DNA from: Bordetella parapertussis
GTDB lineage: Bacteria; Pseudomonadota; Gammaproteobacteria; Burkholderiales; Burkholderiaceae_C
Assembly (NCBI GenBank): GCA_945875935.1
Contig: CAMCNE010000007.1
Location: 1-47,786 of the forward strand
Direction: 5' to 3'
Length of the DNA: 47,786 nucleotides
Every line of letters begins with the position of its first letter. Within the stretch, counting starts at the first letter, position 1. Position numbers and translations under genes: made by a program. Positions 41,401 through 47,786 of the stretch are shown in pieces. The notes beneath the pieces are model-generated. The model had not been told where the DNA came from, searched no databases, and saw nothing but the letters and a program-made list of their open reading frames with translations.

Positions 41401-42467
41401 AAGTACTTCAGCTCGAAGCTTGCCACCGGCACGTCGTGAATCTTGCCGAGGTTGTGGTTGAGCCGCGTCACCTCGAGCCACTTCGCCTCGGGCGTGACCA
41501 TGCGCCACGAGGCGAGGTTGTCGAGGGCCGTGCCCCACAGCACCGCCTTCTTGCCGCCGGCGTTCATCGCGATGTTCCCGCCGATGCAGCATGCCTCGGC
41601 CGACGTCGGATCCACAGCAAAGACATAGCCACCACGCTCTGCCGCATCGGCCACGCGCTGAGTCACCACACCGGCTTCTGTCCACACGGTCGCCACTTCA
41701 CGGTCAAGCCCAGGCAAGCGAAGCATCTCGACTTCTGTCATGGCCTCAAGCTTTTCGGTGTTGATCACCGCGCTGCGCCAAGTCAGGGGAATCGCCCCGC
41801 CGGTGTAGCCAGTGCCACCGCCGCGCGGGATGATGGTCAGGCCCAACTCGACGCAACCCTTGACCAGATCGGCCATCTCCGCTTCGGTGTCGGGCGTCAG
41901 CACCACAAACGGGTACTCCACCCGCCAGTCGGTCGCATCGGTCACATGGGATACGCGCGACAGTGCATCGAACTTGACGTTGTCGCCGGCGGTACAGCGC
42001 TTCAACAGCTTGCTGGAATGGCGGCGCAGCCGAGCAACTTCATCGAACTGCTCGGCGAATCGCTGCACAGCCACACGCGCACTTTTAAGCAACTCATTGA
42101 CGTCGCCATGGTGGCTGCCTTGTGACGTGTCGATGCGGCGACCCACTTCTCCCAGGCGATGCTGCAGCGCGTCAATCAACTGCCCGCGACGGCGGGGGTT
42201 GTCCAGCAAATCATCCTGCAGATAAGGATTTCGCTGCACCACCCAGATGTCGCCCAATACCTCATAGAGCATCCGCGCCGAGCGACCCGTCTGACGCTCG
42301 CTGCGCAAACGGCCCAGAAGTTCCCACGCGCGCGTGCCCAGCAGTCGCTGCACGATCTCGCGGTCGGAAAAAGACGTGTAGTTGTAAGGAATCTCGCGCA
42401 ACCGCGCGGAGCCTTGCTCAACATGGGTGGCGCTGGCCAATTCAGTGAGGATCGTGGGTGCGTTCAT
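38454..42467 (-). CDS. Giant FAD-linked oxidase / Fe-S oxidoreductase (DUF3683 type)
   Basis: 1337 residues. The N-terminal DUF3683 region (REIPYNYTSFSDREIVQRLL and after) is followed by a FAD_binding_4 domain with IIPRGGGTGYTGGAIP (about 212-227) and a FAD-oxidase C-terminal domain (HMHAGDGNVHTNIPV, GVISGEHGIGITKLEF). Next come two 4Fe-4S motifs near residues 860 and 922 (CMRCGKCKPVC; CTVCHKCLSPCP) and two cysteine-rich CCG domains (FPGCGSERLF...LCCGYP; DPCHTPMKL...CCGESG). This is GlcD-, GlcF- and ferredoxin-like parts fused in one chain, as in many Burkholderiales. The likely reaction is oxidation of a 2-hydroxyacid such as D-lactate or D-2-hydroxyglutarate with electrons passed to quinone; the substrate is inferred. 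Confidence 0.93.
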   Translation of the reverse strand: MNAPTILTELASATHVEQGSARLREIPYNYTSFSDREIVQRLLGTRAWELLGRLRSERQTGRSARMLYEVLGDIWVVQRNPYLQDDLLDNPRRRGQLIDALQHRLGEVGRRIDTSQGSHHGDVNELLKSARVAVQRFAEQFDEVARLRRHSSKLLKRCTAGDNVKFDALSRVSHVTDATDWRVEYPFVVLTPDTEAEMADLVKGCVELGLTIIPRGGGTGYTGGAIPLTWRSAVINTEKLEAMTEVEMLRLPGLDREVATVWTEAGVVTQRVADAAERGGYVFAVDPTSAEACCIGGNIAMNAGGKKAVLWGTALDNLASWRMVTPEAKWLEVTRLNHNLGKIHDVPVASFELKYFDASGKTLERTERLDIPGSTFRKEGLGKDVTDKFLAGLPGIQKEGCDGLITSARWIVHKMPAHVRTVCLEFFGNAKDAVPSIVEIKDYLFAQAKAGGAVLAGLEHLDDRYLKAVGYATKSKRAHGPGNASGLPKMVLFGDIAGDDADVVARATSEVIRIANSRAGEGFVAVSPEARKKFWLDRKRTAAISKHTNAFKVNEDVVIPLPRMGEYTEGIERINIELSLRNKLALLDALEAFFRKGSLPLGKTDDAVEIASAELLEDRVQQALALIDQVRSLWQRWMNFLDAPASQRPATEPGDLTGELEDARSYFAQLQDRTLRASWKLQVRAPLQTIFSGTSLSPILDACQQIHKDVLHGRVWIALHMHAGDGNVHTNIPVNSDDYDMLQTAHEAVARIMGLARRLDGVISGEHGIGITKLEFVTDEELADFAAYKQRVDPHGRFNKGKLLRGGLAAVGAATGAASGELHPSDLSQAYTPSFGLMGHESLIMQQSDIGAIADSIKDCMRCGKCKPVCATHVPRANLLYSPRNKILATSLLVEAFLYEEQTRRGVSLKHWQEFEDVADHCTVCHKCLSPCPVKIDFGEVSMNMRNLLRKMGQKSFRPGNAVSMAFLNATSPDKINLMRSAMVGVGFKAQRLANDLLSRLARKQTAAPPASVGTAPIKEQVIHFINKKLPGGLPKKTARALLDIEDKDYVPIIRNPQTTTAETEAVFYFPGCGSERLFSQVGLATQAMLWHAGVQTVLPPGYLCCGYPQRGSGQFDTADKIITDNRVRFHRVANTLNYLDIKTVVVSCGTCYDQLQGYQFDKIFPGCRIIDIHEYLLEKNITLKGQGGYLYHDPCHTPMKLQEPMKTVRALVGGDHPEAVLESKRCCGESGTLGVTRPDISTQIRFRKEEELQKDEQALRKITQNISPDAAKANLKILTSCPSCLQGLSRYGGDLQNGLLEADYIVVEMANQLLGADWMPKYVELANRGGIERVLV

Positions 42468-42663
42468 GAATGGAGGCCGCTGTCACGGCCCGAAATGCAG
42501 TCAACGAGATCAAGCGTCTCGCCGCACAGAGATGAAAGTGAAAACATGGTATCGCAGGGCGGAAAATGCAAGGCCAGTCTTCGACTTCAGGCCTTGCCGT
42601 CCATAGGCCCAATCTTCCCGCAGATCGTCCGCGCTGCCCACCGCACTGATTTTCAACGCCCGC

Positions 42664-43440
42664 ATGAACATGAATCACAGCCAGCGTCTTTTTCCATGGA
42701 ATGGGCCTCGTTGGTGGGCGCATCGTGGCGCGGGCCGCATGGCACCCGAAAACACCTTGGCTGCGTTTGAGCTTGGTGCCCGGTGCGGCTTCAAGGCCTT
42801 TGAGTGTGACGTGAAGATCAGCGCCGACGGCGTGGCTTTCCTGATGCATGACACGACGCTCGAGCGCACCACCGGCGAGCCCGGAGTCGCCGAAGAAATA
42901 AGCTGGGCCAAGTTGTCACAACTCGATGCAGGCCGCTGGCACGGCCCATCGTTTGAAGGTGTGAGGATCCCGAAACTGGCTGACATCGCCCACTTCTGCT
43001 TCGAAACCGACTCGGCGCTGAACATTGAAATCAAGCCGACGCCGGGTGGCGAATCTCGCACCGGCGAGCTGGTGGCTGCCGCAGCAGCAGCACTGTGGCG
43101 GGGCCAGTCTCAGCCGCTGCTGCTGAGCTCTTTTTCGACCTCGGCTTTGGGAGCAGCCAAGGTGGCCGCGCCGCATCTGCCACGTGCGCTCTTGCTCGAT
43201 GAACTGACGCCAAGCTGGTTCGAACAAGCCAGCGACCTGGGCTGTGCGGGCGTGGTGATGGATCAAGAACTGATCGACGCGCATTCGGCCGGCACCCTTC
43301 ACGGCGCCGGCCTTTTCTTGTTGAGCTACACCGTCAACGAAGCGAAGCTGGCCGAGCGTTTGCTGCGCTGGGGGGTAGACGGCTTGATCACCGATGTGAT
43401 GGACCGCGCTGGCTGGCCGCTCAACGATCAGCTGCGGTAA
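42664..43440 (+). CDS. ugpQ: Glycerophosphodiester phosphodiesterase
   Basis: 258 residues. HRGAGRMAPENTLAAF gives catalytic His20, FECDVKISADG gives Glu47 and Asp49, and FLMHDTTLERTT gives His62, the GDPD active-site set. C-terminal VNEAKLAERLLRWGVDGLIT is also family-typical. It is cytosolic and hydrolyses glycerophosphodiesters to glycerol-3-phosphate and an alcohol. It is the only plus-strand gene in this housekeeping block, divergent from the FAD/Fe-S gene (196 bases between) and convergent with argJ, overlapping its 3' end by 13 bases. Confidence 0.95.
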   Translation: MNMNHSQRLFPWNGPRWWAHRGAGRMAPENTLAAFELGARCGFKAFECDVKISADGVAFLMHDTTLERTTGEPGVAEEISWAKLSQLDAGRWHGPSFEGVRIPKLADIAHFCFETDSALNIEIKPTPGGESRTGELVAAAAAALWRGQSQPLLLSSFSTSALGAAKVAAPHLPRALLLDELTPSWFEQASDLGCAGVVMDQELIDAHSAGTLHGAGLFLLSYTVNEAKLAERLLRWGVDGLITDVMDRAGWPLNDQLR

Positions 43441-44669
43441 TCGGCGTTGATCCTGACGTAGTCCAGACTCAGATCGCAAGTCCACACCGTCGCACTCGCC
43501 GCGCCGCGGTTCAAGTTAACCCGCACGGTGATCTCGCTTTGCTTCATCACCCGCTGACCGTGTTCTTCGCGGTAGTCCGGATGACGCCCGCCTCGATGCA
43601 CCACATGCACGTCGTCAAGGTGGAGGTCGATGAGGGTCTGATCCAGGTCGGCAATGCCGGCGTAGCCGACGGCCGCAAGGATGCGTCCGAGGTTGGGATC
43701 GCTCGCGAAAAATGCCGTCTTGACCAGCGGCGAATGGGCGATGGCATAGGCTGCAAGCTTGCACTCGGCCTCAGTGGTGCCACCATCAATGCGCACGGTG
43801 ATGAACTTGGTAGCGCCTTCTCCATCACGCACGATGGCCTGCGCAAGCTGGGTTGAAACCGCAATCACCGCATCACGCAAGACTGCACCGTCGCCGCTGT
43901 CGAGGTGTTCGATGGGCTCATGGCCAGCCTGCTGGGTGGCGATCAGCATGAACGAGTCGTTGGTCGAGGTGTCGCCGTCGATCGTGATTCGGTTGAAGGA
44001 ACGGTCGGCGGCCTCGCGCACCAGTTCATCCAGCAATCCCGGCGCCAGCACGGCATCGGTCGCGACAAAGCCCAGCATCGTGGCCATGTGCGGTCGGATC
44101 ATGCCGGCACCCTTGCTCATGCCGGTGACCGTGACGGTCTTGCCGCCGATTTGCACCTGCAACGACGTCGCCTTGGGCAAGGTGTCGGTCGTCATGATGG
44201 CTTCGGCTGCGGTGGCCCAGTGGGCCTCATCCAGATCAGCCAGCGCCGCCGGCAAAGCCGCTTCAATTCGGTCAATGGGCAGCGTTTCCATGATCACGCC
44301 GGTGGAAAACGGCAACACCTGACGCGCCTCAATCCCCAAGTGAGACGCCAATGCCGAACACGTCGAGCGCGCACGCTGCAGGCCATCTTCTCCGGTACCG
44401 GCGTTGGCATTGCCCGTGTTGACGAGCAGCGCGCGTATCCCCGGTTGATCCGCCCTGGCCACGGCCAGATGCTCGCGGCAAATCTGCACCGGGGCGGCAC
44501 AGAAGCGGTTGGTGGTGAACACGCCGGCCACCTGCGATCCCTGCGCCAACTCGGCCACGAGCACGTCACGGCGATTGGCCTTGCGCACACCCGCCATCGC
44601 GATGCCAAGCCGCAGGCCGGCCACGGGTTTCAGTTCAGAAGGAATCGGCGCTTGCAGATTGACCGGCAC
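43428..44669 (-). CDS. argJ: Bifunctional ornithine acetyltransferase / N-acetylglutamate synthase ArgJ
   Basis: 413 residues from GTG 44669; GAGGAG, which overlaps the secA stop, lies six bases before it, and the product then starts VPVNLQAPIPSELKPV as expected. Upstream open frame is discounted. The self-cleavage site is HMATMLG with Thr197 as the future nucleophile of the beta chain. GVFTTNRFCAAPV and NTGNANAGTG are family motifs. It recycles the acetyl group between acetylornithine and glutamate in arginine synthesis. Coupled to secA by a ten-base gap. Confidence 0.97.
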   Translation of the reverse strand: MPVNLQAPIPSELKPVAGLRLGIAMAGVRKANRRDVLVAELAQGSQVAGVFTTNRFCAAPVQICREHLAVARADQPGIRALLVNTGNANAGTGEDGLQRARSTCSALASHLGIEARQVLPFSTGVIMETLPIDRIEAALPAALADLDEAHWATAAEAIMTTDTLPKATSLQVQIGGKTVTVTGMSKGAGMIRPHMATMLGFVATDAVLAPGLLDELVREAADRSFNRITIDGDTSTNDSFMLIATQQAGHEPIEHLDSGDGAVLRDAVIAVSTQLAQAIVRDGEGATKFITVRIDGGTTEAECKLAAYAIAHSPLVKTAFFASDPNLGRILAAVGYAGIADLDQTLIDLHLDDVHVVHRGGRHPDYREEHGQRVMKQSEITVRVNLNRGAASATVWTCDLSLDYVRINADYRS

Positions 44670-44679
44670 GACGAACTCC

Positions 44680-47436
44680 TCAGGCCAGACGGCCGTGACA
44701 CAGCTTGAACTTCTTGCCGCTGCCACACGGGCAGGCGTCATTTCGACCCACCTTGGGCATGGGCGCCACGTCGGTTGATGGGGCCGCGTCCTGTGACACG
44801 CTGCCGTCTTCATTCGGGTGCGTGTACGTCAGGTTGGAAATGCGCTCAGCGCGCTCCTCGATGGCCTCGGTGGCCTCGGCCACCTCATCTGCAGAGCGCA
44901 CGCGCACGGCCATCAGTGAGCGCGTCACGTCCATCTTGATCACATCGAGCAGGTTGCCGAACAACTCGAACGCCTCGCGCTTGTATTCCTGCTTGGGGTC
45001 TTTTTGCGCATAGCCGCGAAGGTGGATGCCCTGGCGCAGGTAATCGAGTGCAGAAAGGTGCTCGCGCCAATGCTGGTCGATCGACTGCAGAAAAATCATC
45101 CGCATGAAGGGAGTGAACTGATCGTTGCCCACCAGATCGACCTTGGCGTTGAAGACGTCGTCGGCAGCCGTGATGACACGCTCGAGCAGGTCTTCATCGG
45201 TGATGGAAGAGCTGGCCTCGACCTCGGACTTCAGCGACACCACCACTTGCCACTCTTCGCTCAGCGCCCGCTCCAAGCCGCCAAGATCCCATTGCTCTTC
45301 AAAGCTGTTGACGGGAACATGGGCGCGAACCACATCGCTCATGGCACTGCGACGCAGATCGGCGATCTTTTCAGTCAGGCCTTGCGCCTCGAGGATTTCA
45401 TTGCGTTGCTGGTAGATCACCTTGCGTTGATCGTTGGCCACGTTGTCGTACTCGAGCAATTGCTTGCGCATGTCGAAGTTGCGCGCCTCGACCTTGCGCT
45501 GCGCGCCTTCGATGCTGCGCGTGACCATCTTGGCCTCGATGGCCTCGCCGTCGGGCATCTTCAAGCGCTCCATGATGGCGCGCACCCGATCGCCGGCAAA
45601 GATGCGCATCAGGGAGTCGTCGAGAGACAGATAAAAGCGAGACGAGCCCGGATCACCCTGGCGCCCCGAGCGGCCTCGCAACTGGTTGTCGATGCGCCGG
45701 GACTCATGGCGTTCGGTGGCAATGATGCGCAGTCCGCCTTCGGCCTTGACCTTGTCATGCAGCGACTGCCACTCGTCGCGCAGCTTTTGCGATTGCACCT
45801 GCTTGTCGATTTCAACGATCGAATCATTGGCCTCGATGGACTTGATCTGATTCTCGACATTGCCGCCGAGCACGATGTCCGTGCCTCGGCCAGCCATGTT
45901 GGTGGCAATCGTGATGACGCCCGGGCGCCCAGCCTGCGCCACGATGTCGGCTTCTCTGGCGTGCTGTTTGGCGTTGAGCACCTGGTGAGGCAGTTTGGCC
46001 TTGTCCAGCAAGCCTGCGATCAGCTCCGAGTTCTCGATCGAGGTGGTGCCCACCAACACGGGTTGACCTCGTTCATGGCACTCGCGGATATCGACGATCA
46101 CAGCTTCGAATTTCTCGCGACTCGTCTTGTAGATGAGGTCGAGTTCGTCTTTGCGCACCGTGGGCCGGTTTGGCGGAATCACCACGGTTTCCAGGCCATA
46201 GATTTCCTGGAACTCGTAAGCCTCAGTGTCAGCCGTTCCGGTCATGCCCGACAGCTTGCCGTACATGCGGAAAAAGTTCTGGAACGTGATCGACGCGAGC
46301 GTCTGGTTCTCGCTTTGGATCGGCACGCCTTCCTTGGCCTCGACCGCCTGATGCAGGCCGTCAGACCAGCGACGCCCCGTCATCAGACGGCCGGTGAATT
46401 CGTCAACGATCACGATTTCCGGACCCTCGGAGCCGTTTTGCACCACGTAGTGCTGGTCACGGTGGTACAGGTGATTGGCCCGCAGCGCGGCGTACACGTG
46501 GTGCATCAGCGCGATGTTGGCTGCGTCGTAGAGGCTGGCGCCTTCGGGCAACAGCCCAGCCTCGCCCAGCAGCCGCTCGGCGTTTTCGTGACCGTCCTCG
46601 GTCAGATAGACCTGATGCGCCTTCTCATCAACCGTGAAATCGCCCGGCTCGATCACACCTTCGCCGGTGCGCGTGTCGGCCTCACCGATCTGCTTTTTCA
46701 GCTGTGGCACCACCGCATTGATGCGCACGTACATCTCGGTGTGGTCTTCTGCCTGACCGCTGATGATCAGCGGGGTTCTTGCCTCGTCGATCAGGATGGA
46801 GTCAACCTCGTCGACGATCGCATATGACAAACCACGAGCGACCCGATCGGCCACGTCCTGCACCATGTTGTCGCGCAGGTAATCGAATCCAAATTCATTG
46901 TTCGTGCCGTAGGTGACGTCGGCCGCATAGGCTGCCTGCTTGTCTTCGCGAGGCATGTTCGGCAGGTTGACCCCGACACTCAGCCCCAAAAAGTTGTACA
47001 GCCGCGACATCCATTCGGCGTCTCGCTTGGCCAGGTAGTCGTTGACCGTGACCACGTGCACGCCCTCGCCGGAAATGGCATTGAGGTAGACCGGCAGGGT
47101 GGCCATCAGCGTCTTGCCCTCACCCGTGCGCATCTCGGCAATCTTGCCGTCATGCAGCGCCATGCCGCCGATGAGTTGTACGTCGAAGTGACGCATCTTC
47201 AATGCGCGCTTGCCCGCCTCGCGGACCACTGCAAAGGCCTCTGGCAGCAAGTTGTCGAGCGTTTCTCCCGCCGCATGTCGCTCGCGGAACGCGCCGGTTT
47301 GCGCTGCAAGCGCCGCATCGTCAAACGCCTCGAACTTCGATTCCAGCGCGTTGACCCTCTGAACAACCCGGCGGTACTGCTTCAGCAATCGCTCATTGCG
47401 GCTGCCAAAGATTTGAGTGAGAAAGTTGGGCAACAT
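44680..47436 (-). CDS. secA: Preprotein translocase ATPase SecA
   Basis: 918 residues from ATG 47436 (MLPNFLTQIFGSRNERLLKQ), the standard SecA start; the frame is open further upstream to 47532 but without support. Walker A is MRTGEGKTLMATL, with VDEVDSILIDEARTPLI as DEAD-type region and ATNMAGRGTDIVLGG as motif V. The C-terminus has the zinc-binding SEC-C motif CPCGSGKKFKLCHG. It drives Sec export, which the PEP-CTERM proteins and periplasmic polysaccharide components of this window need. Confidence 0.98.
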   Translation of the reverse strand: MLPNFLTQIFGSRNERLLKQYRRVVQRVNALESKFEAFDDAALAAQTGAFRERHAAGETLDNLLPEAFAVVREAGKRALKMRHFDVQLIGGMALHDGKIAEMRTGEGKTLMATLPVYLNAISGEGVHVVTVNDYLAKRDAEWMSRLYNFLGLSVGVNLPNMPREDKQAAYAADVTYGTNNEFGFDYLRDNMVQDVADRVARGLSYAIVDEVDSILIDEARTPLIISGQAEDHTEMYVRINAVVPQLKKQIGEADTRTGEGVIEPGDFTVDEKAHQVYLTEDGHENAERLLGEAGLLPEGASLYDAANIALMHHVYAALRANHLYHRDQHYVVQNGSEGPEIVIVDEFTGRLMTGRRWSDGLHQAVEAKEGVPIQSENQTLASITFQNFFRMYGKLSGMTGTADTEAYEFQEIYGLETVVIPPNRPTVRKDELDLIYKTSREKFEAVIVDIRECHERGQPVLVGTTSIENSELIAGLLDKAKLPHQVLNAKQHAREADIVAQAGRPGVITIATNMAGRGTDIVLGGNVENQIKSIEANDSIVEIDKQVQSQKLRDEWQSLHDKVKAEGGLRIIATERHESRRIDNQLRGRSGRQGDPGSSRFYLSLDDSLMRIFAGDRVRAIMERLKMPDGEAIEAKMVTRSIEGAQRKVEARNFDMRKQLLEYDNVANDQRKVIYQQRNEILEAQGLTEKIADLRRSAMSDVVRAHVPVNSFEEQWDLGGLERALSEEWQVVVSLKSEVEASSSITDEDLLERVITAADDVFNAKVDLVGNDQFTPFMRMIFLQSIDQHWREHLSALDYLRQGIHLRGYAQKDPKQEYKREAFELFGNLLDVIKMDVTRSLMAVRVRSADEVAEATEAIEERAERISNLTYTHPNEDGSVSQDAAPSTDVAPMPKVGRNDACPCGSGKKFKLCHGRLA

Positions 47437-47673
47437 TCGTCGTTGGGGTGTGGAGCGGCGCCGCGTTCGGACCCGCAGGATCTGAACGCCACGCGCTGTG
47501 GGTAGGTTTGGCGTGCCTCGGCCACGAGACACGGGCTTTGGGCAGTCGTGATCACTGTCAACAACTGTCGATGCTCCGAGTTTACCGTTGCGGTCCGCCT
47601 TATTTTGCTCACGACACGTGACACTTGGCCTGACACCCGAACGCCGCAGGCAGTGCTTAAACTGGTGTCAATC
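47437..47673. other. Divergent promoter region of secA and the DUF721-like gene
   Basis: 237 bases between oppositely oriented starts. No firm promoter elements can be assigned by eye; TTAAACT at about 47658-47664 could be a -10 region for the plus-strand gene. Confidence 0.35.
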
Positions 47674-47786
47674 ATGAGCAAAGCGTGCCCGAGCGTTCCC
47701 AGTGCATTGGCCATCCGAGAGGCCATGGACCAGAGCGCGGCACTGGGACTGCTTAAGCGCCGCATCGACGAATCCATGCGCAGACT
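47674..47786 (+). CDS. Start of a DUF721 (DciA-like) protein, truncated by window end
   Basis: ATG 47674 opens a frame that runs to the end of the window: MSKACPSVPS, then ALAIREAMDQSAALGLLKRR. Only 37 residues are seen. The short start, helical REAMxxSxxLxxLxxR pattern and position divergent from secA agree with DUF721 proteins that sit beside secA in Burkholderiales. Identification is tentative; DciA-type members help load the replicative helicase. Confidence 0.55.
   Translation, partial: MSKACPSVPSALAIREAMDQSAALGLLKRRIDESMRR

Noticed and set aside
38385..42125. Very long open frame (1246 codons) on the plus strand opposite the FAD/Fe-S gene
   Set aside because: It is a GC-rich antisense shadow; the minus-strand product has all motifs, the plus-strand one has none.
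45004..46827. 607-codon open frame antisense to secA
   Set aside because: Shadow of a highly conserved gene; no start support and no recognisable protein.

Overview
The window looks like chromosomal DNA of a GC-rich betaproteobacterium, most likely Burkholderiales (Comamonadaceae or Leptothrix/Rubrivivax-like). The pointers are the secA-argJ block, a very large DUF3683-type FAD/Fe-S oxidoreductase beside HIT, DUF971 and ubiE genes, and an exosortase-B/EpsDEFG exopolysaccharide locus together with a PEP-CTERM protein. No source organism can be read from the sequence itself; this is inference from gene families and gene order.

Layout. (1) 1-1080: the 3' end of a PEP-CTERM protein with a clear terminator, then a tiny secreted protein that is almost only signal peptide plus a C-terminal sorting-like tail. 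(2) 1182-12299, plus strand: a tightly overlapping type I secretion operon of ABC exporter, HlyD-type adaptor, small lipoprotein and a 2286-residue RTX protein with a lipase-like N-terminus. (3) 12704-16219: a DUF1800/DUF1501 pair of exported proteins, the first with a 19-unit Ala-Pro linker. (4) 16291-22808: a glycosyltransferase, a wrecked IS5-type transposase, an AT-rich PP-loop ATPase-like gene, an istB remnant, and AT-rich polysaccharide pyruvyltransferase and flippase genes. This looks like an imported, IS-scarred segment at the distal edge of the polysaccharide locus. (5) 22809-36613, minus strand: the exopolysaccharide locus proper, read in the order epsD, epsE, epsF, epsG, xrtB, polymerase, serine-acetyltransferase-like protein, glycosyltransferases, 2-oxoglutarate oxygenase-like protein, membrane acyltransferase-like protein, and a WecG-type glycosyltransferase with a STAS-like tail. 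(6) 36780-47786: housekeeping genes ubiE, DUF971, HIT, FAD/Fe-S oxidoreductase, ugpQ, argJ and secA, and the start of a DUF721-like gene.

How it works together. The locus encodes a Wzx/Wzy-type surface polysaccharide: lipid-linked repeat assembly by glycosyltransferases, decoration by pyruvyl, acetyl and perhaps hydroxylation enzymes, flipping, polymerisation, chain-length control (EpsF/EpsG) and outer-membrane export (EpsE). Exosortase B, in the same operon, would process PEP-CTERM proteins, one of which lies about 31 kb away at the window start. No initiating sugar-phosphate transferase, EpsI homologue or TolC homologue was recognised here, so each system needs parts from elsewhere.

The points most worth following are long G tracts inside two glycan genes (possible phase variation or assembly error), the PP-loop/CxxCxxC protein of unknown substrate in the AT-rich island, the minimal sorting-tail protein directly before the RTX export operon, and the lipoprotein embedded in that operon.
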